This document shows, piece after piece, positions 27,895 through 37,593 of a stretch of 64,000 nucleotides of DNA. The notes beneath the pieces are model-generated. The model ran no database searches. It was not told the origin of the DNA and saw nothing but the letters and a program-made list of their open reading frames with translations. The position numbers were made by a program, and so were the translations under genes. The DNA is from Aliivibrio sp. S3MY1 (GTDB taxonomy: Bacteria > Pseudomonadota > Gammaproteobacteria > Enterobacterales > Vibrionaceae): contig NZ_JARACO010000004.1 in the NCBI RefSeq assembly GCF_028765575.1, forward strand, positions 124,001 to 188,000, given 5' to 3'. Position 1 is the stretch's first letter. Every line of letters starts with the position of its first letter.

Positions 27895-28291
27895 AATATT
27901 CCCTCATTTATACCTAGCGTATAATGAAGAAGAGCACAACCCATACCATGTTTTTAAGTGCTTAATATAAAAAAGTTTTTTGTATATTTTGATAAATAGA
28001 ATCAAAATAAGAACTGTGCATTATCTTTTTGAGACGCAAACTGATAACAGTATATTGATAATTTGCAGAAAGGAAGTTCGCTAAATAACCTAAATTAAAC
28101 GAAAGCGCATTTTATATTGAATTAAATAATGTGCGCTTATCGTTAATTGAGTATTTTCTTTAAATACCTTATAAGCAATTGATATGACGTTAAGCTATGA
28201 CATTCCACTGATTAGGCTATAAGCAAGTCATCGATATTAGGAGATTTAAAAATAAAACCGCTAAAAACAGCCAGCCTTGCCTAATAATCAC
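27895..28291. other. 397-bp region between astB and the LruC gene
   Basis: This region is AT-rich and downstream of astB, upstream of the LruC gene (both minus strand). It contains one clear inverted repeat, AAGCGCA (28103-28109) with TGCGCTT (28132-28138). No ORF, no standard terminator and no named motif are seen. The LruC promoter must lie here. Confidence 0.5.
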
Positions 28292-29626
28292 TTACCTTTG
28301 GAACGGATACACGGAACCTAGCTGCATGATTTGTGTTAACTCATCTAATGCTGCACGTGATTCTAATAACAGCAGTGGATCCGCAAGATCTTTGTCTGCA
28401 ATACGATCACGATAATGCTTATCAGCCCACAGATTTAATGTTGTAAACAGCTGATCGTTCATCAAGGTCTGTTGATTGACGGCTTTTTTCTCTGCTTCAT
28501 TTAACACGACACGGAGACGTAAACACGCTGGCCCACCGCCATTTTGCATGCTCTGTTTTAAATCAAAGGTATGCAACTCATCAATGCCGCATTTTTTCTC
28601 TACTAGCTGATTTAAATACGCCCATACTCTTGGATTCTCACGACAATGTTGTGGAAGAATGATCAAGGTAGTTCCATCTGACTTGGTGATTAGCTGGCTG
28701 TTAAAAAGATACGTTTCAACCGCATCTTGCACCGATACTTTATCTGTTGGCACCTCAATAACATTAAAGCCAGAACCATAAGCAGCACTTAGTTCTAACT
28801 TCACTTGTTCTTGATTAAAAAATGCTTGTTGATGACAAAATAAGGTGTTTTTATTACCGACAGCAATAACATCATTATGGAATACCCCTTGGTCAATAAC
28901 ATCAGGGTTCTGCTGTGCAAACACCGTAAATTGATCGCGTAAACCATGCGTTCGTGCAATCGCTTCACTGGCTTCTAATGTCTGGCGTGCAGGGTATTTT
29001 TTCGGAGCAAGGTAGCTCTCATCAAACGCACTTTTCCCAAAGACAAAGAACTCAACGCCTTGTTCGCCATATTCATTACAAAAACGAGTGTGGTTTGCCG
29101 CCCCTTCATCACCAAAATAATCACTGTGCGGCAACGCTTCATGATGAACAAAATGCTTTTCATCCGCAAACGTGGCTTTTAAGACATTGCCTGTCACTTC
29201 ATCTTCAATTGAGCGATGAAATTTATTAATTAAGTTAGCCGGAGTAAAATGGATTTTACCATCAGAGGTATCAGCACTTGGAGAAACCGTACCTGCGTTT
29301 GCTGTCCACATACTTGAGGCCGAACTACACGCAGCGAGTAGTTGTGGTGAATATTGATGAGATTTCTGTAACACCTCAGCGTCTGAGCCAGAAAACCCTA
29401 AACGACGTAGTGTATGGATATCTGGACGCTCTTGTGGTGCTAATACTCCTTGAACAAAGCCCATATCATACAGAGCCTTCATTTTTTCTAGGCCTTGCTT
29501 TACGGCTTGTTTTGGATTCGATGCTCCAGATTTGTTACTTTTAGAGGCGATGTTCCCTACCGATAAACCGCTGTAGTTATGTGTAGGTCCAACAAGACCA
29601 TCAAAATTCGCTTCAACTGCTTTCAT
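28292..29626 (-). CDS. astB: N-succinylarginine dihydrolase AstB
   Basis: This 444-residue enzyme of the arginine succinyltransferase pathway converts N2-succinylarginine to succinylornithine, CO2 and ammonia. The N-terminus [19 protein letters not shown] and the cysteine-containing [16 protein letters not shown] region are diagnostic, and length matches E. coli AstB (447). The start at 29626 has GAGG eight bases upstream; an in-frame ATG four codons earlier is less likely. No other ast gene is in the window, so it is a detached member of the pathway. Confidence 0.96.
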   Translation of the reverse strand: MKAVEANFDGLVGPTHNYSGLSVGNIASKSNKSGASNPKQAVKQGLEKMKALYDMGFVQGVLAPQERPDIHTLRRLGFSGSDAEVLQKSHQYSPQLLAACSSASSMWTANAGTVSPSADTSDGKIHFTPANLINKFHRSIEDEVTGNVLKATFADEKHFVHHEALPHSDYFGDEGAANHTRFCNEYGEQGVEFFVFGKSAFDESYLAPKKYPARQTLEASEAIARTHGLRDQFTVFAQQNPDVIDQGVFHNDVIAVGNKNTLFCHQQAFFNQEQVKLELSAAYGSGFNVIEVPTDKVSVQDAVETYLFNSQLITKSDGTTLIILPQHCRENPRVWAYLNQLVEKKCGIDELHTFDLKQSMQNGGGPACLRLRVVLNEAEKKAVNQQTLMNDQLFTTLNLWADKHYRDRIADKDLADPLLLLESRAALDELTQIMQLGSVYPFQR

Positions 29627-29946
29627 ATATTCCCTCATAACTGTTCTCTAGCGCTAATTAAGCACTGTGGCTTAATCTATTTATTGGCCTGATAGTAACA
29701 AATTAAACTAAGTCAGTAGCATTTAACTTTACCTAATAAGCACATAATCACAACTTTAACTTAACATACAATAGCTTTTAATTAACTATTCTCTGCTATC
29801 AAATAACTATGCAGATTTTTATTCTAATTATTCTTTTTGCATAAAATTTACTTATCAATCGGTAAAAACTATTGAAATGATAGTTGATAATAATTCTCAT
29901 TTGCATATACTGATAACTATTCGCATTTACCTATGGCTTTATTATT
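29627..29946. other. 320-bp divergent region between astB and the metal transporter
   Basis: This AT-rich region contains a small hairpin TAAGC/GCTTA near 29658-29672 on the astB side and two Fur-like boxes on the transporter side (29886-29904 and 29912-29930). No ORF is supported. Confidence 0.5.
29886..29930 (+). promoter_or_regulatory. Tandem Fur-like boxes upstream of the metal transporter
   Basis: By hand alignment to the 19-bp Fur consensus, 29886-29904 matches at 14 positions and 29912-29930 at 12. Their starts are 26 bp apart and the second ends 17 bp before the ATG at 29947. This is consistent with repression by a Fur-family protein. Confidence 0.6.
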
Positions 29947-31149
29947 ATGATGACTACTCATACATTTTCACACTCATTCTCACTTTCGCAGTTTTCACTG
30001 CAACACAAACGTCTATTATTGCCTATCACTTTATTAGCTTTAGTAGGTGCAGAGACAACACGAGAAATCACCGTCACAACGTTATCTGATGCTTTTTGGG
30101 CAGTATCTACCTACGTAGCTTTCACATTGGTTATTTACCATTACCTATCGAATATAATGGGTAAAACCAACCGTATTACTGCGCTTTATAATAAATCTCG
30201 TACCAACCAAGTGGTGTTTTCATCTTTACTTGGTGCTCTGCCTGGCTGTGGTGGTGCCATTGTCGTTACCACTCAATACATCAGCGGTAAAGTTGGTTTT
30301 GGCTCTGTCGTTGCGGTATTAACGGCTACCATGGGTGATGCCGCTTTCTTATTAATTGCAGCACAGCCTAAAGTGGGATTTGGCGTAATGGCATTAGGTG
30401 TTGTGGTTGGTGCCATCTCAGGTATGGTTGTAAATGCATTACATAAAGACGATTTTTTACGCCCTGAGGCTCAAGATAAACAACAAGATCAGAAAGCTGA
30501 AAATTCAGAACAAAACACATCATGCTTACAAGTAAAAGCGATCAACTTACAGGGTGTATTTTGGAAATGGGTATTAATTCCTGCAACAGTGATTGCCCTA
30601 CTCGGTTCGTTCCAAGTAGATATCAATCAACTGTTTCATTTACCACAACACAGCATTGAATGGATTGGCGCCATATTAGCGATTGGCAGCATGATGTTAT
30701 GGTCGTTAACCAAAGAAATCAGTGATTATCAATCAACAGTTTCAGAAGATAACAAGTGTGTAAGTTCTCATCCAATGCAAAAGGCGGCGCAAGACACCAA
30801 TTTTGTCTCTGCTTGGGTAATTGTCGCTTTCTTAATTTTTGAACTAACCACCTACTTCTCTGGCATCGATTTACACACGGTATTCTTAGGTTATGGAATG
30901 TGGATGCCACTGATTGGCTTGGCGATTGGTTTACTTCCGGGTTGTGGTCCTCAGATTCTAGTGACGAGCCTATATTTATCAGGGGCGATGCCAATGTCAG
31001 CACAGCTTTCAAATGCAATATCAAACGATGGTGACGCGCTATTTCCAGCAATTGCATTAGCACCAAAAGCAGCAATGGTTGCGACCTTCTACTCGGCAGT
31101 TCCAGCCTTTGTGGTTGGTTATGGTTATTACTTCTTATTTGAGATGTAA
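29947..31149 (+). CDS. Putative 10-TM heavy-metal/manganese transporter (ArsP_2 type)
   Basis: This 400-residue membrane protein has about ten helices and an internal inverted duplication: SLLGALPGCGGAIVVTTQYISG in the first half mirrors LLPGCGPQILVTSLYLSG in the second. Both halves also carry a G-D-A or G-D-A-L motif. This is the pattern of the family named putative manganese or heavy-metal exporter (PF11449-like). A His-rich N-terminus (THTFSHSFS) and a hydrophilic middle loop (about 170-200) are visible. Tandem Fur-like boxes upstream suggest control by iron or a related metal. The transported ion and direction are not shown by the sequence. Confidence 0.75.
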   Translation: MMTTHTFSHSFSLSQFSLQHKRLLLPITLLALVGAETTREITVTTLSDAFWAVSTYVAFTLVIYHYLSNIMGKTNRITALYNKSRTNQVVFSSLLGALPGCGGAIVVTTQYISGKVGFGSVVAVLTATMGDAAFLLIAAQPKVGFGVMALGVVVGAISGMVVNALHKDDFLRPEAQDKQQDQKAENSEQNTSCLQVKAINLQGVFWKWVLIPATVIALLGSFQVDINQLFHLPQHSIEWIGAILAIGSMMLWSLTKEISDYQSTVSEDNKCVSSHPMQKAAQDTNFVSAWVIVAFLIFELTTYFSGIDLHTVFLGYGMWMPLIGLAIGLLPGCGPQILVTSLYLSGAMPMSAQLSNAISNDGDALFPAIALAPKAAMVATFYSAVPAFVVGYGYYFLFEM

Positions 31150-31208
31150 CTTGTTGCTAGATCGTAACAATAACCAAAATAAGTTAGTGATCAGATGAAT
31201 GCGAATGA

Positions 31209-31239
31209 AAAAGGCGACAGTATTATGCTGTCGCCTTTT
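31209..31239. terminator. Bidirectional terminator after the metal transporter
   Basis: Perfect 12-bp arms (31209-31220, 31228-31239) with a 7-base loop lie between the transporter gene and the convergent DsbA-family gene. Confidence 0.92.
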
Positions 31240-31246
31240 GCATTAA

Positions 31247-31867
31247 TTAATATAGACGACTTTTTAACAGTGCTATGGTTCCTTCTGATTTTTCATAATC
31301 AATAGGGAACTCAATCAGCTCATCTTCTGTTTTAAAAAATAAAGAAGGGAATCCACTTTTACTAATTGAGCGAGAAAATGCAATTTCATCTAACAATGCT
31401 TGGTGCGTCTCTGGAGAGAATAAATCCAACTCAAATTTAACCATATCTAAACCAATACTTCTGGCACAATCTAGTAGAACCTCATTATCACTCGGGTTCA
31501 TCGCTTTTAAATAATAAGCGCTTTGAATTGCCTCAAGCATGGCAAGTTCTGCACCTTGAGATCGAGCAGCAAGAATGGCACGACAAGAGGGATATGTAGA
31601 GCGGCGCGGGGTATTATTCTCCCAAAAGTCATGATTAAAAGAAGTACCTAGGTAATTTTCTATTTTTTGCCAGTACGATGCTATTTGGATCTGCATCTCT
31701 TGCGACATAGGCTCTTCTGAGTCAGGCGCTAACCCACCAAGAACATAGACAATATCGACATCATTAAAAACGGCTTTTTTCACCTTATCCCATACTGGTT
31801 TATAGCCCCAACACCATGAACACATTGGATCATAGACGTAATAAAGTATCGCTTTTTCCTCTGACAT
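31247..31867 (-). CDS. DsbA-family (FrnE-like) thiol protein
   Basis: This 206-residue thioredoxin-fold protein has a CSWC active site near the N-terminus (YDPMCSWCWGYKPVW) and a helical insertion typical of DsbA-family proteins. A cis-Pro-like segment (SKSGFPSLFFK) is near residue 170. No signal peptide is present, so it is cytoplasmic, as for FrnE-type oxidoreductases. It may act on disulfides under oxidative stress; the substrate is unknown. AAAGGA precedes the ATG. Confidence 0.85.
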   Translation of the reverse strand: MSEEKAILYYVYDPMCSWCWGYKPVWDKVKKAVFNDVDIVYVLGGLAPDSEEPMSQEMQIQIASYWQKIENYLGTSFNHDFWENNTPRRSTYPSCRAILAARSQGAELAMLEAIQSAYYLKAMNPSDNEVLLDCARSIGLDMVKFELDLFSPETHQALLDEIAFSRSISKSGFPSLFFKTEDELIEFPIDYEKSEGTIALLKSRLY

Positions 31868-32007
31868 AATTTAATTCCTTTTAAATAATTACTTTCATCA
31901 TATGGGATGCATTACTTAATAGCAAAACATCAAAGAAGGGCATAGAATCAATCTCCTTCAAATAGCGCGCTACTGTCGTGCTGATGTAGATTATTAAAAG
32001 GTTCGTT

Positions 32008-32859
32008 ATGTATACATTTTTTGGGGCTTTGGCTTTTATTATATGGGGATTAGTTCCTGTTTACTTCCATCAACTGGAAGGCTTCAGCCCTGCATTAATT
32101 CTATCTAATCGTATCTTTTGGTCGGCGGTAATTCTAATTGCTGTTTTTTGCTTTAAACCCAACCTAATAGACAAAAAACAATGCACAGTTAGAAATGTCT
32201 CAATTGCGTTTATGGCAGGGATCATGATGAATTTATCGTGGTTAGGATTTGTATACGCAACCATCTCCAATAACATCATGGCAGCATCATTAGCCTTTTA
32301 TATTACGCCTGTTTTTGTGTTTTTTATCGGCTTTGTCTTTTTTAAAGAAGATCTAAAATCACCACAAAAAATTGCTCTATTTATGATGGTATTGGCCATT
32401 GTGAGTTATGTCTATTTAGACCAACAATTGCCTGTGTTAAGTTTGGCTATTTCACTCTCTTTTGCTAGCTATATTGCCATCAAAAAGCTAATAAAATTAA
32501 ACACCTTTGGGGCTATTTTCTTTGAGCATATCCTGTTTGCGCCTATTGCCTTGTGGTACATCATCACTCACTCTGATGAACTTTCTGCACTTAACTGGGC
32601 AACCTTAATGGGAGCGGCACCATTACAGCTCGTCTCGATTTTATTATTGAGCATTTCGATCCTCAAAACACCACTCAGCAAGATAAGCTTACTTCAATAT
32701 ATTGAACCGACTTTGCATCTCGCCTTAGCTATATGGATTTATCATGAGCCTATTTCTAGCGGTCAAAAGTGCGCGTTGATATTGGTCATTATCTCTATCA
32801 TGATTGCTAACATAAAAATGAAGAAGCCAAATAAACCGAATCTTACTAATAAAAGCTGA
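32008..32859 (+). CDS. rarD: EamA-family transporter RarD
   Basis: This 283-residue protein has ten predicted helices and the N-terminal FIIWGLVPVYFHQLEG pattern of RarD (chloramphenicol-sensitive protein family). NRIFWSAVIL and an ASLAFYITPVF segment follow. It is slightly short of E. coli RarD (296). It belongs to the drug/metabolite exporter superfamily, but its substrate is unknown. Its 3' end overlaps the convergent AraC/GyrI gene by 14 bp. Confidence 0.9.
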   Translation: MYTFFGALAFIIWGLVPVYFHQLEGFSPALILSNRIFWSAVILIAVFCFKPNLIDKKQCTVRNVSIAFMAGIMMNLSWLGFVYATISNNIMAASLAFYITPVFVFFIGFVFFKEDLKSPQKIALFMMVLAIVSYVYLDQQLPVLSLAISLSFASYIAIKKLIKLNTFGAIFFEHILFAPIALWYIITHSDELSALNWATLMGAAPLQLVSILLLSISILKTPLSKISLLQYIEPTLHLALAIWIYHEPISSGQKCALILVIISIMIANIKMKKPNKPNLTNKS

Positions 32860-33715
32860 TTGGAAGATAAAAATCCAATTCAAATTCTTCGCTTTCATTT
32901 AAAAAGTGGTTTTTGTGGTAGCGTACGTACGCCGGTGTCGATCTTAATTTAAAGCCTGATGCCGGCAACCATTTCTCCAATACTGTACTGATTTGTGGCA
33001 GTAGTTGCCCATAAATACCATGCAATCGAAACACCGCATGTAACCCGCCAGGGATCACCATTTGATTTACCACGCCACGGTATTTCAATGGCTTATCAAT
33101 CGCAATACAAGCAACATAACGGCACTTATTAAGCTCAACCCATGCAGGATTTGAATGGTGTAAGCCAAATTGAGTAGAGAAATCACGATCCTCTGTATTT
33201 GCCCATGCTTTTAATACTAACCACGCATTACGAATAGAACGGTTATAGCCATCGTGTCTCACATAGGCCGCCAACAGCTCTGAAACTTCGATGATTTTTG
33301 GTTGAGGTAACACTCTATCAGCCACGCTTAAATATCCCTCTGCAATTTCAGGATCTTTCAAATATGGTTTATCTGATATCTGTAAATCGTGCTTACGCCA
33401 TTCCCCCGGGGACATATCAAAAGTCGACTTAAATGCACGACTAAACGATGATAGTGAGCTAAAGCCACACGTATTGGCAATATCTAAAACGGTCGACTTA
33501 GTATCAAACATCAGTTGATTTGCTGCATATTCCATACGAGTTCGACGAATATACTGATGAATCGACTCTCCCACCACTTGTTTAAAGATGCGATGAAAAT
33601 GCTGCTCAGAATACGCTGCTACCTCAGAAAGCTCTTTTGCCGTAAGTTCTTTGCTGATGTCTTTATGTATATAAAACAGAACATCATTGATTCTTGATAT
33701 GTGTTGTTGGGTCAT
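32846..33715 (-). CDS. AraC-family regulator with GyrI-like effector domain
   Basis: This 289-residue protein has an N-terminal double helix-turn-helix (about 5-105, AKELSEVAAYSEQHFHRIFKQ and IANTCGFSSLSSFSRAFKSTF) followed by a GyrI/SOUL-like small-molecule-binding domain (about 130-289). This is the Rob/BmrR-like arrangement used to sense hydrophobic ligands. The start at 33715 (MTQQH) is chosen because the frame's 50 extra upstream codons have no family resemblance and reach into the divergent gene. It is divergent from the aminotransferase gene, which may be its target. Confidence 0.88.
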   Translation of the reverse strand: MTQQHISRINDVLFYIHKDISKELTAKELSEVAAYSEQHFHRIFKQVVGESIHQYIRRTRMEYAANQLMFDTKSTVLDIANTCGFSSLSSFSRAFKSTFDMSPGEWRKHDLQISDKPYLKDPEIAEGYLSVADRVLPQPKIIEVSELLAAYVRHDGYNRSIRNAWLVLKAWANTEDRDFSTQFGLHHSNPAWVELNKCRYVACIAIDKPLKYRGVVNQMVIPGGLHAVFRLHGIYGQLLPQISTVLEKWLPASGFKLRSTPAYVRYHKNHFLNESEEFELDFYLPISFY

Positions 33716-33828
33716 AAACTCAAAATAGCATAAATGGGCATATTTATAAGCATAAACGGACAAACATAGTTGTGCAACGCCTTGTACTATCAAAGAATAA
33801 AATAAATAAGATAATGATGGGAACACAT

Positions 33829-34983
33829 ATGGAAATAGCTCACTCACTGCAACAGATCCAATCATCTTATATCAGAGAGATCTTAGCGGCAGCAACAGAC
33901 AAGAATGTTATCTCTCTCGCAGGAGGATTACCTGATGAGAAAACGTTCCCAATTGATTTAATGAAACCGACACTAGAAAGCCTGTCTGATATGCCAGAAG
34001 TCTTTCAATACGGCGCGACGGCAGGTTACGGTCCTCTTTTAGAACTACTGACAGAAATGTACCAATTGCCAGAAACGCACATACCAATGATCTGTACTGG
34101 TTCTCAGCAAGGGCTGGACCTTATTGCGCGAGCTTACATTAACCCAAATGATACCGTGGTAATGGAAGCACCGAGCTACCTTGGTGCAATGCAAGTTTTT
34201 GGTTTAGTTCAAGCCAATATCACGACCGTATCACAAACAGATTTTGGTCCTAATCTTGAAGAGTTAGAGCAATGCTTTATTCAAGATTCACCCAAAATGT
34301 TCTATGCCGTGCCTGATTTCCATAACCCTACTGGCGTATGTTGGTCATTAGAAACACGTAAAAAAGTGGCTGAGTTGTGTATTAAATACAAAGTCGCTTT
34401 CATTGAAGATGCACCATATCGTGAGCTGCGCTTTACCGGTGAAGCGCTGCCAATGGTCTCCACTTTTTGCCCTGACGATTCTATTGTGCTGCGTTCATTT
34501 TCTAAAATTGCCTCTCCGGGTTTACGTATCGGTGCAGTAACGGGCAAGAAAAGTTATTTAGAACCTCTGATCAAAGTAAAACAAGGGGCTGATTTACACT
34601 CAAGCGTACCAATGCAAGCCCTACTGGTTGGCCTATTAAAGCACGCTGATTTTGGTCTGCACATGGAACAAATTCAAGCACTGTATAAAACGCGTTATGA
34701 TGTGTTATTCGCAGAACTGAAAAAACAATTACCTGACACTTGCGTGCTAACCCCTGTTGATGGCGGCATGTTCATTTGGTTATCGCTACCAGATTGCGAC
34801 ACTTTCGCTCTGGCTAAAACATTAATTGCTAACGGTGTTGCTGTAGTACCAAGCCCTGTATTTTACCCAAAACCAGAAGGCGCCCCCTCTGCACTACGTT
34901 TAAACTTTACTAATGCAAACCCAGAAGAGTTAGTTGAAGCGGTAGATCGTTTAACGAAAGTATTGAATGAAGCGTTAAGCTAA
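33829..34983 (+). CDS. PLP-dependent aminotransferase (class I/II, MocR-like fold without HTH)
   Basis: This enzyme of about 384 residues shows the fold-type I landmarks: CTGSQQGLDLIARAY, the Asn and Tyr-binding PDFHNPTG, FIEDAPYREL, the PLP lysine in SFSKIASPGLRIG, and the C-terminal arginine in SALRLNFTNA. It resembles 2-aminoadipate/aromatic aminotransferases. Substrate is uncertain. The start at 33829 has GGGA six bases upstream. Start codons at 33814, 33817 and 33772 are in-frame alternatives. The M14 carboxypeptidase gene follows 56 bp downstream, probably in one operon. Confidence 0.88.
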   Translation: MEIAHSLQQIQSSYIREILAAATDKNVISLAGGLPDEKTFPIDLMKPTLESLSDMPEVFQYGATAGYGPLLELLTEMYQLPETHIPMICTGSQQGLDLIARAYINPNDTVVMEAPSYLGAMQVFGLVQANITTVSQTDFGPNLEELEQCFIQDSPKMFYAVPDFHNPTGVCWSLETRKKVAELCIKYKVAFIEDAPYRELRFTGEALPMVSTFCPDDSIVLRSFSKIASPGLRIGAVTGKKSYLEPLIKVKQGADLHSSVPMQALLVGLLKHADFGLHMEQIQALYKTRYDVLFAELKKQLPDTCVLTPVDGGMFIWLSLPDCDTFALAKTLIANGVAVVPSPVFYPKPEGAPSALRLNFTNANPEELVEAVDRLTKVLNEALS

Positions 34984-35039
34984 TTCGGTGAAGCGATAAC
35001 GATAATCATCATAAAATTTATAATTTAAGTGGTATATAA

Positions 35040-36164
35040 ATGAAAATATTCAGTAATTTTGAAAGTGGTAACATTCATGTCGTTGCAGCGAATACGCCTG
35101 ATGATATTCAGTTAACTATCCCTGCGGATAACCAAACTGAGATCGCTCAATGGTTTCACTTTCGCTTAGAAAGCCAGCCTCAACAGCAGCATTCATTTAA
35201 AATTTTAGGGTTGGCTAAATCTGCTTATCCTGAAGGTTGGCAAGATTACGATGTAGTTGCGTCTTATGACCGTGAAGAGTGGTTTCGCATTCCAGCTGAA
35301 TTTGATGGCGATACGCTTAGCTTTAATGTGATGCCAGAGTACCGTTCAATGTATTTTGCGTACTTTGCACCTTACTCGTACGACCGCCACCAAGACCTAC
35401 TTCACGGTGCACAAACATACCACCGCTGCCAGTTAGAAACGCTTGGTGTTACATTAGATAATAACGATATCAGCATTCTAACCATTGGTGAGCCTGCCGA
35501 AACTAAGAAAAATATCTGGATCACTGGTCGTCAACACCCGGGGGAGACAATGGCGGAATGGTTCATTGAAGGCTTATTATCACGCCTATTAGATGAAACT
35601 GACACCGTTGGTCGTGCCCTACTTGATAGCGCTGTTTTCCATATCGTACCTAACATGAATCCTGATGGCAGTATCCGTGGTCACTTACGTACCAATGCGA
35701 TTGGTGTTAACTTAAACCGTGAATGGCAAACACCATCAATGGAAAGATCACCTGAGGTATTCTTAGTTCGTGAGCGTATGCTAGCAACCGGCGTTGATAT
35801 GTTCTTAGATATTCACGGCGATGAAGCGATTCCATACAACTTCGTTGCTGGTAGTGAAGGTCTTCCTTCTTACAATGAGCGTATTGCTGAGTTAGAGACT
35901 ACCTTTAAACAAGCGCTACTAACGATTACTCCAGAGTTTCAAGACGAGATTGGTTACGACAAAAATGAACCCGGTACAGCAAACTTAACCGTTGCTTCTA
36001 ACTGGGTTGGTGAGCAATTCAAATGCCTTTCTTATACGGTTGAGATGCCATTTAAAGATCACATTAGCCACGCTGATGAACTGTATGGTTGGTCTCCAGA
36101 GCGAAGCATCGCCTTTGGTCAAGACACGCTATCTGCTATTTGGGCTACCGTCGATAAGCTATAA
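35040..36164 (+). CDS. M14-family zinc carboxypeptidase (cytosolic type)
   Basis: This 374-residue protein has an N-terminal beta-sandwich domain (about 1-120) and a C-terminal M14 catalytic domain. Zinc ligands are His and Glu in GRQHPGETMAEW and His in FLDIHGDE. The substrate arginine and asparagine are in GVNLNREW, and the catalytic Glu is in YTVEMPFK. No signal peptide is visible, which fits the bacterial homologues of cytosolic carboxypeptidases. Substrate is unknown. It follows an aminotransferase gene, which suggests joint use of peptide-derived amino acids. Confidence 0.9.
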   Translation: MKIFSNFESGNIHVVAANTPDDIQLTIPADNQTEIAQWFHFRLESQPQQQHSFKILGLAKSAYPEGWQDYDVVASYDREEWFRIPAEFDGDTLSFNVMPEYRSMYFAYFAPYSYDRHQDLLHGAQTYHRCQLETLGVTLDNNDISILTIGEPAETKKNIWITGRQHPGETMAEWFIEGLLSRLLDETDTVGRALLDSAVFHIVPNMNPDGSIRGHLRTNAIGVNLNREWQTPSMERSPEVFLVRERMLATGVDMFLDIHGDEAIPYNFVAGSEGLPSYNERIAELETTFKQALLTITPEFQDEIGYDKNEPGTANLTVASNWVGEQFKCLSYTVEMPFKDHISHADELYGWSPERSIAFGQDTLSAIWATVDKL

Positions 36165-36182
36165 TCTTTGCTGTAAATACTA

Positions 36183-36216
36183 AAAAACGCCGCAGATAAT
36201 ACTCTACGGCGTTTTT
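36183..36216 (+). terminator. Terminator after the M14 carboxypeptidase gene
   Basis: Arms around ACGCCG/CGGCGT with flanking A-run and T-run and one internal mismatch, about 20 bp after the stop codon. Confidence 0.85.
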
Positions 36217-36226
36217 ATTTAAGATA

Positions 36227-36294
36227 ATACCAATCACAGTCAGAAATAGCATTTTAGCAAGCTAAGATGATCAGCTATTTACTACAATTGATAT
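36227..36294. repeat. Imperfect palindromic intergenic element
   Basis: An outer arm beginning ATACCAAT (from 36227, ending AAATAGC at 36250) pairs imperfectly with 36274-36294 (GCTATTT to ATTGATAT). An inner hairpin TTAGC/GCTAA lies between. The form resembles the element at 60443-60494. Confidence 0.45.
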
Positions 36295-36301
36295 AATGCT
36301 A

Positions 36302-36961
36302 CTACTGTACTTTGGACTGGATCTCAGTCCCTGCTTCTCTCAATAAGTTAAACGGTGACATTATTACCCCTTTCACGGCCCCTTGAGTAGCTTGCTGTGA
36401 TAGCTCTTCCGTTTTATCGATAATTTGATCGACTTTTGCCATGATTGGTGGCACTTCTTTACGCAATCTCTCCGATTCTTTAATCACAGCAGGAATGGTT
36501 GTTACTCGATAACCCTTACTTTCGACAAAGGCTTTAGGGAAAACCTGTTCGCGATAATTCTTCAACTCAACCAGTGTATTAGGCACTGTCTCTGTATTAA
36601 CAGCATTCATTATTGTGATCACTTTAGGCAGCGATTCTGTACGAATAGACTTAACTTCATCAAGAATAAGCGGAATTTTATTATCAACAGAAGCAACGGT
36701 TTGATTTACATCCTTTACCGTATCTTTCACTTCACTGACTAAGGTTAATATTTGAGGGGTGAGATCTTCAATGTGCTGAGCTAATAATAGCCATTGATCA
36801 ATTTCCAATTTATCAGCCGTTTTATTTACTTCAGCCATTAGTTCAGGGTATTTCTCAACAACCGTATTTACTGAGTTAGTAAACGCGTAAATGGTATACC
36901 CCAAATAAAAAATTGAGATCGCTAATAACGCCTGTATTGCTATTCCTAATCGAGCTAACAT
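36302..36961 (-). CDS. Membrane-anchored periplasmic helical protein, unknown function
   Basis: This 219-residue protein has an N-terminal membrane helix (about 3-25) followed by a long helical, hydrophilic region with heptad-like spacing (VSEVKDTVKDVNQTVASVDNK and similar), and no further hydrophobic segment. It looks like a single-pass protein with a periplasmic coiled coil. I do not recognise the family. The start at 36961 has AGGT seven bases upstream; an ATG two codons earlier sits too close to that site. Confidence 0.7.
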   Translation of the reverse strand: MLARLGIAIQALLAISIFYLGYTIYAFTNSVNTVVEKYPELMAEVNKTADKLEIDQWLLLAQHIEDLTPQILTLVSEVKDTVKDVNQTVASVDNKIPLILDEVKSIRTESLPKVITIMNAVNTETVPNTLVELKNYREQVFPKAFVESKGYRVTTIPAVIKESERLRKEVPPIMAKVDQIIDKTEELSQQATQGAVKGVIMSPFNLLREAGTEIQSKVQ

Positions 36962-37035
36962 AATCATACCTATTGTATATTTTCTTAACGATAACCTAAG
37001 TTTAGATAAGAATACACAATAACAAGTTTAGATTA

Positions 37036-37407
37036 TCAAACCAGTGCTAATAATACGCCCCCCACGGTTAATGCTGCAGATAAGTATTGCCCCGCAGAAT
37101 AAGAGGAGTCATTTTCTTCTTCGATTTTATCTGGATGATCCATCCCTAAAGCGCCATGAGCAAAAGACTCAACGTCGTCCCCCATGCCTTTGTTTGAATC
37201 ACGGTTTAGTTGGCTTTCTTTTTCTATATCTTGAAGTGCATACAATAAGGCCTTTCCTTCACTTGATAAGCTGACTTGGTTACCACTGACCGCTATCGAA
37301 TTTCCCATTGAAGAGACCTTCACACTTGGACTAGCAGCCATGACAGTAGAAGGCACCGTTTTACTGTATGTCATTGCATTTTGATATGAAGAAACGCCAC
37401 TTATCAT
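37036..37407 (-). CDS. Small protein of unknown function with C-terminal hydrophobic tail
   Basis: This 123-residue protein is Ser/Val/Met-rich over the first ~50 residues, acidic in the middle (MGDDVESFAHGALGMDHPDKIEEEND), and ends in a hydrophobic helix (about 105-123). That tail could anchor it to a membrane. No family is recognised. It is on the same strand as the preceding membrane protein, 68 bp apart, and may share its transcript. Confidence 0.6.
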   Translation of the reverse strand: MISGVSSYQNAMTYSKTVPSTVMAASPSVKVSSMGNSIAVSGNQVSLSSEGKALLYALQDIEKESQLNRDSNKGMGDDVESFAHGALGMDHPDKIEEENDSSYSAGQYLSAALTVGGVLLALV

Positions 37408-37593
37408 TACTCTGTCCTTTGATGAATAATTAACCGCCTATAAATTATATCGGTCATCAAGTAGAAAACTTGCGAATGTTTATTGCCTATTGATTTGATT
37501 TTTTGATGTACCTCACTCTTTTTTGCTGCCTTTACTTATTATTTATTTTCTAACAGCAGTTAAATAAACTAAGCACTTTAAGCTTTGTAATAA
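37408..37593. other. Gene-free stretch upstream of the ACR3 remnant
   Basis: This AT-rich stretch contains the promoter side of the 123-residue gene. I see no ORF. It may retain upstream DNA of the lost ars gene but shows no recognisable ArsR site. Confidence 0.4.

Noticed and set aside
29877-30089. 70-residue ORF over the Fur-like boxes
   Set aside because: It overlaps the transporter start in another frame and consists of operator-like DNA.
33716-33865. 50-codon N-terminal extension of the AraC/GyrI regulator
   Set aside because: It would overlap the divergent aminotransferase start region and has no family similarity; the ATG at 33715 is natural.
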